Positions 17,326 through 25,053 of a stretch of 33,285 bases of DNA are shown here, piece after piece. Below the pieces are notes generated by a model. It ran no database searches and had not been told where the DNA came from. It saw only the letters and a program-made list of their open reading frames with translations. Source of the DNA: Woeseiaceae bacterium (GTDB lineage: Bacteria; Pseudomonadota; Gammaproteobacteria; Steroidobacterales; Woeseiaceae); NCBI GenBank assembly GCA_030066075.1, contig JASJCH010000012.1, positions 1 through 33,285 of the forward strand, given 5' to 3'. Both the position numbers and the translations under genes were made by a program. The first letter of the stretch is position 1, and every line of letters begins with the position of its first letter.

Positions 17326-18443
17326 TGGCCAGCCTCCGCACCAACTGGCTCATCGCGATCGCGCTGGTCGGCGGGGTTCTGTACCTGCTGGCACCGGTCC
17401 TGACACCGTTTGTTGCGGCGGCTCTGCTCGCCTACATCGGTGACCCGCTGGCAGACCGCCTGCAGAAGCTGCGCATGCCGCGGACCCTGGCGGTGGTTGC
17501 CGTCTTCGTGCTGACCTTCCTGTTACTGGGCCTGCTCGTGCTGCTGGTCGGGCCGCTAATTCGCAACCAGGTCGGGGCGTTACTGAATGCACTGCCTGAC
17601 ATCGTGCGCCAGTTCGAGCAGGTGTGGCTGCCCAGCATCGCCGATCTGCTCGATATGGATGTCGGCGAAGACGTCGGTATCGGGGCATTCGTGGATCGGT
17701 ATGGCGACATGGCGGGCTCCTGGGGAACGAAAGTGCTGATGGGGCTCACGCAGTCCGGCAGCGTCGTGTTCGCCGCGATCCTGAGCCTGTTCCTCGTGCC
17801 CATCCTGACCTTCTACCTGCTGCGCGACTGGGATGGAATCCTCGCGCACCTCACGGCGCTGATCCCGTCCGGCCAGCGCGACACGATCGTCGGTCTCGCC
17901 CGGGACGTTGACGACATGCTCGGCGCTTTCCTGCGTGGGCAACTGCTCGTAATGCTGGCGCTGTCGACGATCTACTCGATCGGGCTGGGATTGATCGGCC
18001 TCGAGTTCGCCATTGCGATCGGCGTCGTGTCCGGTCTTGTCAGCTTCGTGCCGTATCTCGGACTGATCTTCGGTATCGCGCTGGCGTCGGTGACGGTGGC
18101 GCTCGAACCCGAGCCGTTGTTCAAGCTGATCGGCGTTGTGGCCACGTTTTCGATTGCCCAGATGATCGAGGGCTCGGTGCTGACGCCGAAGCTCGTCGGT
18201 GACCGCATCGGCCTGCACCCGGTACTGATTATCTTCGCCGTCGCAGCCGGCGGGCAGCTGTTCGGCTTTTTCGGCATCCTGCTGGCGCTGCCGGCCGCCG
18301 CCGTCCTGTCCGTGCTGGTCCGATTCGCCTACGTCCGCTTCCTGCAGGAGCACCCGGAAGTCGTCGAGGAACTCGAGGAAATCGAGGAATTCGACGCGGT
18401 CCCCGACGAGATTTCCGACGAACTCGACGTTGACGAGTCGTAA
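17325..18443 (+). CDS. perM: AI-2E family / PerM-like permease
   Basis: This 372-residue polytopic membrane protein belongs to the AI-2E exporter/PerM (YhhT/YdiK) superfamily. Paired N-terminal helices (LIAIALVGGVLYLLAPVLTP), a helical soluble stretch, the LSLFLVPILTFYLLRDWDG motif and a C-terminal membrane block with FVPYLGLIFGIALA and a GDRIGLHPVLIIFAV segment are all typical. The tail (about 340-372) is strongly acidic. The transported substrate is unknown; family members have been linked to AI-2 export or ion/proton exchange. It starts in the stop of the previous gene (TGATG) and lies 18 bp before hda; the E. coli counterpart yfgO is likewise close to hda. Confidence 0.9.
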   Translation: MASLRTNWLIAIALVGGVLYLLAPVLTPFVAAALLAYIGDPLADRLQKLRMPRTLAVVAVFVLTFLLLGLLVLLVGPLIRNQVGALLNALPDIVRQFEQVWLPSIADLLDMDVGEDVGIGAFVDRYGDMAGSWGTKVLMGLTQSGSVVFAAILSLFLVPILTFYLLRDWDGILAHLTALIPSGQRDTIVGLARDVDDMLGAFLRGQLLVMLALSTIYSIGLGLIGLEFAIAIGVVSGLVSFVPYLGLIFGIALASVTVALEPEPLFKLIGVVATFSIAQMIEGSVLTPKLVGDRIGLHPVLIIFAVAAGGQLFGFFGILLALPAAAVLSVLVRFAYVRFLQEHPEVVEELEEIEEFDAVPDEISDELDVDES

Positions 18444-18461
18444 CGCCGGGAGATCGCGACC

Positions 18462-19139
18462 GTGACTCAGATGGCATTACCGCTACGCCTGGCGGACCAC
18501 GCCGTGTTTGCGAGCTACTTCATGGCTGGCAACGAGACGCTGGTGGCGATGCTCAAAGATCTCGCCAGCGGCGCCGAGGCGCAGGGCTGCTGGGTCTGGG
18601 GCGCCCCGGCCACTGGCAAAACGCACCTGCTGCAGGCTGCCTGCGAGAGGGCGGGCGACCGGTCGGTTTATGTGCCGCTGCGCATGCTGGGCGCAGCGGG
18701 CCCCGAGATCCTCGAAGGGCTGGCCAGCCGCGACCTGATCTGCCTCGACGATATGGGCGAAATCGCGGGTCGGGCCGACTGGGAGGCGGCCCTGTTCGCG
18801 CTCTGCAACGAGGTCCTCGACGCTGGCCGCTCGCTCGTGGTGGCAGCCGCCATGTCGCCACGCGAGTGCCCGATCGCGCTCCCCGATTTGCAGAGCCGAC
18901 TGGCGCGGCTCGCGACGTTCAAGGTCCAGGAACTGGATGACGGCGAGCGAATCGGTGCGCTGCAGCTGCGGGCCCGGCACCGGGGCCTCGAATTACCCGA
19001 CGACACGGCGAAGTACCTGCTGAGCCGCAGCCGCCGGGACATGGCGAGTCTCTACGAACTGCTCGACAAGCTGGATCTCGAAGCGCTGCGCGCCCAGCGG
19101 CGCCTGACCATACCGTTCGTCCGGGAGGTCCTAAGCTAG
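18462..19139 (+). CDS. hda: DnaA regulatory inactivator Hda
   Basis: Hda is a DnaA-like AAA+ protein that, with the DNA-loaded sliding clamp, triggers ATP hydrolysis by DnaA after initiation. The 225-residue product begins MTQMALPLRLAD. The QMALPL hexapeptide is the clamp-binding motif, and keeping its Gln requires the GTG start at 18462 rather than the ATG at 18471. A Shine-Dalgarno GGGAG (18448-18452) supports that choice. Walker A is GAPATGKTH; Walker B is LICLDDMGEI; the Box VII/sensor region includes LQSRLARLATFKV, and SRSRRDMASLYELLDKLD forms the C-terminal lid. It converges with and overlaps wrbA by 9 bp. Confidence 0.95.
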   Translation: MTQMALPLRLADHAVFASYFMAGNETLVAMLKDLASGAEAQGCWVWGAPATGKTHLLQAACERAGDRSVYVPLRMLGAAGPEILEGLASRDLICLDDMGEIAGRADWEAALFALCNEVLDAGRSLVVAAAMSPRECPIALPDLQSRLARLATFKVQELDDGERIGALQLRARHRGLELPDDTAKYLLSRSRRDMASLYELLDKLDLEALRAQRRLTIPFVREVLS

Positions 19140-19718
19140 TTTCGCTGCGATTTCCGCAACCCGCCGGCCAAGCGCCCGGGCCAGGCTTTTCTCATCGTCG
19201 GACAGTTCGTGTTCGCGACTCCACGAGACGTGGCTGGCCCCGTAGGGCGTGCCCCCCGTCGTTGTCGCGGACAGCGCTTCCTCGGTCCACGGGATGCCGA
19301 CGAACAGCATGCCGTGGTGAATCAGTGGCAGGGCCATTGATAGCAGCGTCGATTCCTGGCCGCCGTGCAGGCTGGACGTCGACGTAAACAGGCCGAACGG
19401 TTTGCCGACGCAGGCTGCCGTCATCCACTCGTTGACGGTATTGTCGATGAAGTACTTGAGGGATGCGTCCATGTTGCCGAACCGCGTCGGACTGCCCATC
19501 GCCAGGCCCGCGCACTCGACGAGGTCCTGGGTCGTCGCGTAGGGCGGGCCCGCATCCGGTACTTCGGACTCGGTGGCTTCGGTCGTGGCGGAAACGACGG
19601 GCACCGTGCGCAGCCGGGCCGACATACCGTCGACCGAATCCACGCCCCGGCATACCTCGCGAGCGAGCTTCTCGGTGGAGCCCGCCCGGGAATAATAGAG
19701 GACCAGTACGTCACTCAT
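19131..19718 (-). CDS. wrbA: NAD(P)H:quinone oxidoreductase, WrbA type
   Basis: This 195-residue flavodoxin-like FMN protein reduces quinones by two electrons. The FMN phosphate loop is YYSRAGSTEKLA (residues 8-19), followed by the family hallmarks GSPTRFGNMDASLKYFIDNT and FTSTSSLHGGQESTLLSM. The segment GGTPYGASHVSW matches the WrbA C-terminal region. It starts inside the arsC stop (ATGA overlap), so the two are co-translated. The tail overlaps the convergent hda gene by 9 bp. The arsC-wrbA pair beside hda is a recurring arrangement in Pseudomonas and relatives. Confidence 0.93.
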   Translation of the reverse strand: MSDVLVLYYSRAGSTEKLAREVCRGVDSVDGMSARLRTVPVVSATTEATESEVPDAGPPYATTQDLVECAGLAMGSPTRFGNMDASLKYFIDNTVNEWMTAACVGKPFGLFTSTSSLHGGQESTLLSMALPLIHHGMLFVGIPWTEEALSATTTGGTPYGASHVSWSREHELSDDEKSLARALGRRVAEIAAKLA

Positions 19719-20074
19719 TGGCCGACGAGCTCCAGGACGTTCTCGGGCGGTCGGCCAACGACCGCGCGCTTGCCGTCTTCATCGACGACAATCGGTCGTT
19801 CGATGACTTTCGGGTGTTGTTCCAGCCAGGCGGCCAGGGCGGCATCGTCGTCCAGGTCGGGCAGGTCCTGCGCTTGCCTGAATTCGTCCTCGCCGCGTCG
19901 CAGCAGTTCGGCGACGCTGACGCCAATGAGTGCGGCGTTTCGCAACGTCGTCGCGGCGTCCGGCGGCGACTTCAGATACTCGACGATTGTCGGCGTGACG
20001 CCGGCCTGTTCGAGTAATTCCAATGTTTTCCGGGACTTGGAACAGCGCGGGTTGTGGTAGATCTTGATTGACAT
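19715..20074 (-). CDS. arsC: ArsC family reductase (arsenate reductase-like, YfgD type)
   Basis: This 119-residue protein of the thioredoxin-like ArsC family starts MSIKIYHNPRCSKSRKTLEL. Cys11 in NPRCSKSR is the catalytic Cys that attacks arsenate in glutaredoxin-linked ArsC enzymes, and ERPIVVDEDG with the following GRPPENV fits the family C-terminus. The open frame continues upstream to 20287, but that part is antisense to the lipoprotein gene and unlike the family. Linkage to hda/wrbA (E. coli yfgD next to hda) suggests the housekeeping YfgD subgroup rather than an arsenic-resistance operon; no arsR or arsB is present. Confidence 0.9.
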   Translation of the reverse strand: MSIKIYHNPRCSKSRKTLELLEQAGVTPTIVEYLKSPPDAATTLRNAALIGVSVAELLRRGEDEFRQAQDLPDLDDDAALAAWLEQHPKVIERPIVVDEDGKRAVVGRPPENVLELVGQ

Positions 20075-20125
20075 TGCGTCCTCGTACTTGATAGCGTTGA
20101 CCGGTTTCCGATAACAAGAATAACA

Positions 20126-20437
20126 ATGCTCGCAGCCCAGACAACAGTATTCCTTCGTGGCATCCTCATTGCCGCGCTGTTCGTCCTCGCGGCCTGCGAA
20201 ACCATGCCGGTTCAGGAAATGTCGGATGCCCGGCAGGCGATTTCCGCAGCGCGCGAGGCGGGCGCCGAAGAACACGCGGCCGAGCAACTGCTGGCCGCCG
20301 AATCGGCGCTGGAAAGTGCGGAAGAATCCCTGAGTACCCGCAACTACGGCGTGGCCCGGCAGGAGGCGATGGCAGCCAAGACCGCCGCCATTGACGCGCT
20401 GCGACTCAGCGAGGCGGCGCGCGACGCCGAAAACTGA
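20126..20437 (+). CDS. DUF4398-like small lipoprotein
   Basis: This 103-residue protein has a lipoprotein signal: a positively charged/hydrophobic stretch (FLRGILIAALFVLAAC) with lipobox LAAC and Cys24 as the modified residue, followed by Glu rather than Asp, so outer-membrane sorting is expected. The mature part is an Ala/Glu-rich helical hairpin (SDARQAISAAREAGAEEHAA, AAESALESAEESL, RQEAMAAKTAAIDA), typical of DUF4398 periplasmic proteins. The function is unknown. It is divergent from arsC (51 bp between starts) and 8 bp upstream of acylphosphatase. Confidence 0.8.
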   Translation: MLAAQTTVFLRGILIAALFVLAACETMPVQEMSDARQAISAAREAGAEEHAAEQLLAAESALESAEESLSTRNYGVARQEAMAAKTAAIDALRLSEAARDAEN

Positions 20438-20445
20438 GACGACGG

Positions 20446-20718
20446 ATGTCCGCGGCGCGCCGATTCATAGTCAAGGGCCGCGTCCAGGGCGTTTTTTTCC
20501 GTGAAAGCACCCGGCGGGTCGCCGAATCCCTGGGCATCACGGGTCACGCGATCAATCTTTCGAACGGCGACGTCGAGGTTTTCGCCTGCGGTGAGCGTGC
20601 TGCCCTGGACAAACTTGCGGCGTACCTGGCGGAAGGCCCGACGATGGCCGTGGTAACGGGCGTCTCAACGGAATTCGTCGATAGCGACGATGAGTACGAC
20701 CGGTTCGTAACCGGCTAG
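20446..20718 (+). CDS. acyP: Acylphosphatase
   Basis: This 90-residue enzyme hydrolyses carboxyl-phosphate bonds such as acetyl phosphate. The anion-binding loop KGRVQGVFFRESTRR contains the catalytic Arg, and the second signature, normally G-W-V-x-N, appears as GHAINLSNGDVEVFA with the catalytic Asn kept. Length is standard. The TAG stop lies inside the left arm of a perfect 20-bp inverted repeat, so transcription probably ends right after the gene. Confidence 0.93.
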   Translation: MSAARRFIVKGRVQGVFFRESTRRVAESLGITGHAINLSNGDVEVFACGERAALDKLAAYLAEGPTMAVVTGVSTEFVDSDDEYDRFVTG

Positions 20719-20799
20719 AAGCGTCCCGGACAGTACTTTGCTTCATGCCTCGCTTCGCTGCGGGTGACTTCCGCAAAGCACTGTCCGGGACGCTTCTAG
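20715..20799. repeat. Perfect 20-bp inverted repeat, likely bidirectional terminator or REP-like hairpin
   Basis: The arm at 20715-20734 (CTAGAAGCGTCCCGGACAGT) is exactly complementary to 20780-20799. After one mismatch the stem continues with CTTTGC (20736-20741) and GCAAAG (20773-20778), leaving a 31-nt loop. It fills the whole gap between convergent acyP and the lytic transglycosylase gene, and includes the acyP stop codon. No T-tract follows on either strand, so it differs from a canonical intrinsic terminator and may be a copy of a dispersed repeat. Confidence 0.8.
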
Positions 20800-20800
20800 C

Positions 20801-21376
20801 CTATACTTGGAACCACTTGGTGCTCAGCTTATCGATGACCTTGTTGGGATACTTACGTTTCCCCAGCGACCCGTTGTAACGTCCGAGCGCCCGCCGCAGG
20901 TCCCCATTCTCCTTGTCGAGGTAGTAACGCAGGATCGTGCAGCCATACCGCAGATTGGTATCGATGCGATTGAGGTTGTCTTCTGGCCGGCCGATTTCGT
21001 CTTTCCAGAATGGCATGACTTGCATCAGTCCCAACGCACCGGCTACCGAGATCGCGTAACGGTCGAAATTACTCTCCACATCGATAACGGCGAGGATGAG
21101 TTCCGGTGGTAATTCGACGCGCGCGGCCTCGTAATGGACGCGCGTCAGGATTTCCATGCGTTCCTCGGGGTCTTTGACCTGGCGGGCAAGTCGGGATGAC
21201 ATGTCGGTCAACCAGACCTCCGCATGGAAGCGGTCTTCGAAACTGTCGGCCTCGGACGCGGCTGCGCGCAGGATTTCGCGCAGTTCGGGGTCGGGCACCT
21301 GCTCGGCCACAGCGCCGGGGGGCGTCGCGAGCAGTACCAGGCAGCAGGCCAGGGCGATGTAGCGTCCGATCTCCAT
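20801..21376 (-). CDS. Small exported lytic transglycosylase (SLT domain)
   Basis: This 191-residue protein has a signal peptide (about residues 1-24, ending GAVA) and a compact SLT/goose-lysozyme-like catalytic domain. The catalytic Glu is Glu101 in LAVIDVESNFDRYAIS, followed by the motif AGALGLMQVMP (112-122), NLRYGCTILRYYLD and the RYNGS signature (166-170). Such enzymes cleave the MurNAc-GlcNAc bond of peptidoglycan. It is near-minimal and lacks LysM or U-domains. No lipobox is evident, although two Cys are present in the signal region. It lies 25 bp after proS on the same strand. Confidence 0.9.
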   Translation of the reverse strand: MEIGRYIALACCLVLLATPPGAVAEQVPDPELREILRAAASEADSFEDRFHAEVWLTDMSSRLARQVKDPEERMEILTRVHYEAARVELPPELILAVIDVESNFDRYAISVAGALGLMQVMPFWKDEIGRPEDNLNRIDTNLRYGCTILRYYLDKENGDLRRALGRYNGSLGKRKYPNKVIDKLSTKWFQV

Positions 21377-21401
21377 TTCGCGAGAGATTGTAACTAAAAC
21401 A

Positions 21402-23108
21402 CTAGCTTATAGTGCTTTCCTTGAGCAATTTGAGAGCTTCTTCACGCTTCAGGTTGCGGGATTCCTCGTCGCGGCGGTGGCGGTATTCCAGCTCGCCGGC
21501 GCCCAGACCACGCTCGGAAACGACGAGGCGGTGCGGGATGCCGATCAGCTCGGCGTCGGCAAATTTAACGCCCGGGCGTACGTCGCGGTCGTCGAACAGC
21601 ACCTCGAGGCCTGCGTCGGTCAACTCGCCGTACAGCGCCTCGGCCGCGTCGCGCACGGCGTCGGAGCGGTGCATATTGATCGGTACGAGGACAACGTCGA
21701 AGGGGGCGAGCGGCGCCGGCCAGATGATGCCGTTGTCGTCGTGGTTCTGCTCAATGGCCGCGCCGACGATACGCGTGATGCCGATGCCATAGCAGCCCAT
21801 CTCCATCACCCGGTCCTTGCCGTCCTGGTCCTGTACAGTGGCGCCCAGGGCTTCGCTGTACTTGGTGCCGAGCTGGAAGATATGTCCGACCTCGATACCG
21901 CGGGCGATGCTGAGCGTGCCCTCACCGCCGGGGGCCGGGTCGCCTGCCACGACGTTGCGCAAGTCGACGGTCTCGGGTTCCGCGAGGTCACGGCCGAAAT
22001 TCACGCCGGTGTAATGAAAGCCTTCCTCGTTGGCGCCGCAGCTGAAGTCGGCCAGCTGCCCGACCGCGTGATCGATATAGACCGGCAGGTCCATGTCGAC
22101 CGGCCCCAGCGACCCGGCGGCGCTGCCGGTGGCTTCACGAATGGTCTTGTCGTCGGCCATGGTGAGCGGGGAGGCGACGCCGGCCAGTTTCTGCGCCTTG
22201 ACGGCATTGAGCTCGTGGTCGCCGCGCAGCACGAGCGCTACGGGGCCATCGTCGCCCTCGACGATCAGGGTCTTTATCGTCTGTGATGCCTCGATACCGA
22301 GCAGCCCGCACAGGTCGGCGATTGTCTTGACGCCGGGGGTCGCTATCTTCTCCAGCTCCTTTGTCGCCGCCGCGCGCTTGCCATCGCCCGGGAACGTGGG
22401 CGCTGTCTCGATGTTCGACGCGAAGTCGCTGCTATCGCAATAGGCGATTGCGTCCTCGCCGGAGTCGGCGATGACGTGGAACTCCTGTGACTTGCTGCCG
22501 CCGATCTCGCCGCTGTCGGCCCACACGATGCGGAACTCGAGGCCGAGGCGCTCGAAGATCGCGCTGTAGGCCGCGTGCATCTTCTGGTAAGAGACTTCCA
22601 GGCCGTCATGGTCGATGTCAAAGGAATAGGCGTCCTTCATGATGAACTCGCGCGACCGCATGACACCGAACCGCGGCCGGATCTCGTCCCGGAACTTGGT
22701 CTGAATCTGGTAGTAATTCACGGGCAGCTGCTTGTAGCTGCGCAGTTCCCGGCTGGCTACGTCCGTTATGACTTCCTCGTGCGTGGGACCGAAGCAGAAC
22801 TCGCGCTGGTGCCGGTCGTGCATGCGCAGCAACAGCGGGCCGTACTGGTCCCAGCGACCGGTTTTTTGCCACAGCTCGGCCGGCTGCACGGCGGGCATCA
22901 GCAGTTCGAGAGCGCCGGCGCGATTCATCTCTTCGCGCACGACTGCCTCGACCTTGCGCAGCACGCGCAGGCCGAGCGGCATCCATGTGAACAGGCCCGA
23001 AGCCAGGCGCCGGATCAACCCGGCTCGCAACATCAACTTGTGACTGACGATCTCTGCATCCGCAGGGACTTCCTTGAGCGTCGTCAGCCCGAATTCCGAA
23101 AATCGCAT
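21402..23108 (-). CDS. proS: Prolyl-tRNA synthetase, bacterial type with editing domain
   Basis: This 568-residue class II synthetase has the bacterial ProRS layout: N-terminal motif 1 and 2 region ([73 protein letters not shown]), an inserted YbaK-like editing domain (~225-400) that deacylates Ala-tRNA-Pro, motif 3 ([19 protein letters not shown]) and a C-terminal anticodon-binding domain ([10 protein letters not shown] onward). Length matches E. coli ProS (572). Only 47 bp separate it from the divergent Psd-like gene; a TAGAAT on the minus strand in that gap could be its -10. Confidence 0.97.
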   Translation of the reverse strand: MRFSEFGLTTLKEVPADAEIVSHKLMLRAGLIRRLASGLFTWMPLGLRVLRKVEAVVREEMNRAGALELLMPAVQPAELWQKTGRWDQYGPLLLRMHDRHQREFCFGPTHEEVITDVASRELRSYKQLPVNYYQIQTKFRDEIRPRFGVMRSREFIMKDAYSFDIDHDGLEVSYQKMHAAYSAIFERLGLEFRIVWADSGEIGGSKSQEFHVIADSGEDAIAYCDSSDFASNIETAPTFPGDGKRAAATKELEKIATPGVKTIADLCGLLGIEASQTIKTLIVEGDDGPVALVLRGDHELNAVKAQKLAGVASPLTMADDKTIREATGSAAGSLGPVDMDLPVYIDHAVGQLADFSCGANEEGFHYTGVNFGRDLAEPETVDLRNVVAGDPAPGGEGTLSIARGIEVGHIFQLGTKYSEALGATVQDQDGKDRVMEMGCYGIGITRIVGAAIEQNHDDNGIIWPAPLAPFDVVLVPINMHRSDAVRDAAEALYGELTDAGLEVLFDDRDVRPGVKFADAELIGIPHRLVVSERGLGAGELEYRHRRDEESRNLKREEALKLLKESTIS

Positions 23109-23155
23109 CGAGAAACTACTTTGTTAGGCAATCGCGCGAATTCTAGAGCATATGG

Positions 23156-23863
23156 GTGCGGTGTACACAAAAACGTATTGACTCCCGCCCGAAAGTTCGG
23201 GAAGGTCGCGGCTCTCTCGCAGCTGCAGGTCTGTCATTGGAAGGTAGGCGCAATCCATTCGTTGCCGGCGAAGGCATCCCGTTCCTGGTCGCTACCGCCG
23301 TCGCGTTCGTACTGGCGCTGCGCTTTCTCGACATAGCGGTCGCGGTTGGCCTTGTGCTGTTGTTCGGCGTTCTGGTGCTCGTGTTCCGGGATCCGCGCCG
23401 CACGATCCCCTCGGCGCCGCTGGGGGTGGTCAGTCCCGTCGACGGGCAGGTGATCGAGGTCGGGCTTGCCGACAAGGGCGTACTCCAGGGCGAGGCGCAC
23501 CGCATTCGCATACGCATTGACGCACTCGGGACCTACTCGGCCCGGGCCCCTATCGAAGGCAAGATTCAGGACCTGCGGTCGGTGGAGAGCGAGCGGGTCG
23601 CCGATTACCAGACCAACGCCCTCTGGCTGCAAACCGATGAAGGCGACGATGTGGTCCTGCAGTTCGACGGCTACCGCCTGGGTCTTGCGCCGCGATCGTT
23701 TGTCCGATTCGGCGAACGTGTGGGGCAGGGGCAGCGCTGCGCCTACTTGCGGTTGGCCCGCTACGCGGAGGTGCACCTGCCGATCAAGAGCAAGGTGCTC
23801 GTCGAGCCTGGGCAGGTGGTGATGGCAGGCACCGACCTGATTGGAAAAGTGCCGCACCCCTGA
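23156..23863 (+). CDS. Phosphatidylserine decarboxylase-like membrane protein lacking catalytic residues
   Basis: This 235-residue protein from a GTG start resembles the short (PSD-A) phosphatidylserine decarboxylases: RRNPFVAGEGIPFL, two transmembrane helices (~41-77), FRDPRRTIPSAPLG (78-90), the SPVDG motif with the triad Asp (93-97), RAPIEGKI, and VHLPIKSKVLVEPGQVV near the end. The His-containing VHVNR motif is replaced by TYSAR (126-130), and the Gly-Ser self-cleavage site that forms the pyruvoyl group is replaced by Leu-Ala-Arg-Tyr (200-203). It should therefore neither self-process nor decarboxylate. Similarity starts near residue 28, so the TTG at 23237 is an equally plausible start. 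It is followed after 15 bp by the uracil-DNA glycosylase gene. Confidence 0.75.
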   Translation: MRCTQKRIDSRPKVREGRGSLAAAGLSLEGRRNPFVAGEGIPFLVATAVAFVLALRFLDIAVAVGLVLLFGVLVLVFRDPRRTIPSAPLGVVSPVDGQVIEVGLADKGVLQGEAHRIRIRIDALGTYSARAPIEGKIQDLRSVESERVADYQTNALWLQTDEGDDVVLQFDGYRLGLAPRSFVRFGERVGQGQRCAYLRLARYAEVHLPIKSKVLVEPGQVVMAGTDLIGKVPHP

Positions 23864-23878
23864 GTGTAAAATAGCCCG

Positions 23879-24574
23879 ATGGTCCATCCTGAACAGCAAC
23901 GACGCGCCTACCTCGACGCGCTGGGCATCGACGTGTGGGTGCCCCGCGACGAGCCGGAGCCCGAGGCAGCGGCCGTCGAGGAACGCGACGAGGCGGCGGC
24001 CCCGGTCGCGAGCGAGGGGCTCGCATGGCCCGCACTTCGTGACGCCGTATCGGGCTGCACCCGGTGTGCGTTACATGAGACGCGCACGCAAACCGTGTTC
24101 GGCGTGGGCAACGAGAACGCCGACTGGATGATCATCGGCGAGGCGCCGGGCGCCGAGGAGGATCGCCGCGGGGAGCCCTTTGTCGGCCGCGCCGGCAAGC
24201 TGCTCGACGAGATGCTGCGGGCGGTCGGCCAGGGGCGTGAGAAAGTGTTCATCGCCAATATCCTGAAATGCCGTCCACCCAACAACCGCGATCCGAAACC
24301 CGAGGAGTCGTCGCAGTGTCGCGGCTATCTCGAGCGCCAGATCGAGCTCGTGCAGCCGCGCATCATCCTGGCGGTGGGTCGCATCGCGGCCCAGCTCCTG
24401 CTGGATACCGACACGCCCGTGGGCAGGCTGCGCGGCAAGGCTCACCAGCTCGGTACAACGCCGCTGGTGGTCACCTACCACCCGGCCTACCTGCTGCGCA
24501 GCCCGTCGCAGAAGCGCAAGTCCTGGGATGATCTGTGCCTGGCGCGTCGCGTCGCCGCCGAGGTCGCGGAATGA
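23879..24574 (+). CDS. Family 4 uracil-DNA glycosylase (Fe-S type)
   Basis: This 231-residue protein removes uracil from DNA. A variable acidic N-terminus (~1-45) precedes Cys60-x2-Cys63 ([11 protein letters not shown]). With Cys131 ([11 protein letters not shown]) and Cys147 these four Cys would bind a 4Fe-4S cluster, as in type 4 UDG. Motif 1 is GEAPGAEED (87-95), followed by [14 protein letters not shown], and motif 3 is HPAYLLRSP (201-209). The KRRIH loop of the UdgX subgroup is not seen. Its stop overlaps the rimI start (ATGA). Confidence 0.92.
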   Translation: MVHPEQQRRAYLDALGIDVWVPRDEPEPEAAAVEERDEAAAPVASEGLAWPALRDAVSGCTRCALHETRTQTVFGVGNENADWMIIGEAPGAEEDRRGEPFVGRAGKLLDEMLRAVGQGREKVFIANILKCRPPNNRDPKPEESSQCRGYLERQIELVQPRIILAVGRIAAQLLLDTDTPVGRLRGKAHQLGTTPLVVTYHPAYLLRSPSQKRKSWDDLCLARRVAAEVAE

Positions 24575-25047
24575 TCCGGCCCGCACCCGAAGCCGAGGTC
24601 GTGATTCGGCCGATGCGACACGAGGACCTGCCACACGTCTCCGATATCGAGCGTCGCAGTTACGACTTTCCCTGGAGCCATGGCGTATTTCGCGATTGCC
24701 TGCTGGCCGGCTACCAGTGCATCGTGCTCGAGCGCGATGGCGACGTTTCCGGGTATGGAGTCCTGTCGGTAGCTGCCGGCGAGGCGCACATTCTCAACCT
24801 GTGCGTGGAGCCGGCTTACCGTTCGCACGGCTACGGCGAGCGCCTGCTGGACGACATGCTGTTTCGGGCGCGAGCGTCATCGGTACGCGAGATCTTCCTC
24901 GAGGTTCGGCCTTCCAACGCCAATGCCCTCGCGCTTTACAAGAAAAAGGGCTTTTACCAGGTCGCCAACCGGCCCGCTTATTACCAGGCGCACGAGGGAC
25001 GCGAAGACGCGGCCGTGCTGGCCAAGAAGCTCGTCGTCGACGGCTGA
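24571..25047 (+). CDS. rimI: Ribosomal protein bS18 alanine N-acetyltransferase RimI
   Basis: This 158-residue GNAT acetyltransferase modifies the N-terminal Ala of ribosomal protein S18. Motifs: IRPMRHEDLPHVSDIERRSY, the substrate segment FPWSHGVFRDCL, the acetyl-CoA loop VEPAYRSHGYGERLLDDML, and EVRPSNANALALYKKKGF, which is almost diagnostic for RimI. The start at 24571 overlaps the glycosylase stop; the upstream ATG at 24535 would add 12 Arg-rich residues inside that gene. In many genomes rimI follows tsaB; here it follows a uracil-DNA glycosylase. Confidence 0.94.
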   Translation: MIRPAPEAEVVIRPMRHEDLPHVSDIERRSYDFPWSHGVFRDCLLAGYQCIVLERDGDVSGYGVLSVAAGEAHILNLCVEPAYRSHGYGERLLDDMLFRARASSVREIFLEVRPSNANALALYKKKGFYQVANRPAYYQAHEGREDAAVLAKKLVVDG

Positions 25048-25053
25048 AATTCG

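Noticed and set aside
19715-20074. Arsenic resistance operon
   Set aside because: Only an ArsC-fold gene is present, next to wrbA and hda as in housekeeping YfgD loci; no arsR, arsB/acr3 or arsH is nearby.
23178-23206. TTGACT as a -35 box for the Psd-like gene
   Set aside because: No -10-like hexamer follows at 16-18 bp (the sequence there is gaaggt), and it would lie inside the coding frame if the GTG start is used.
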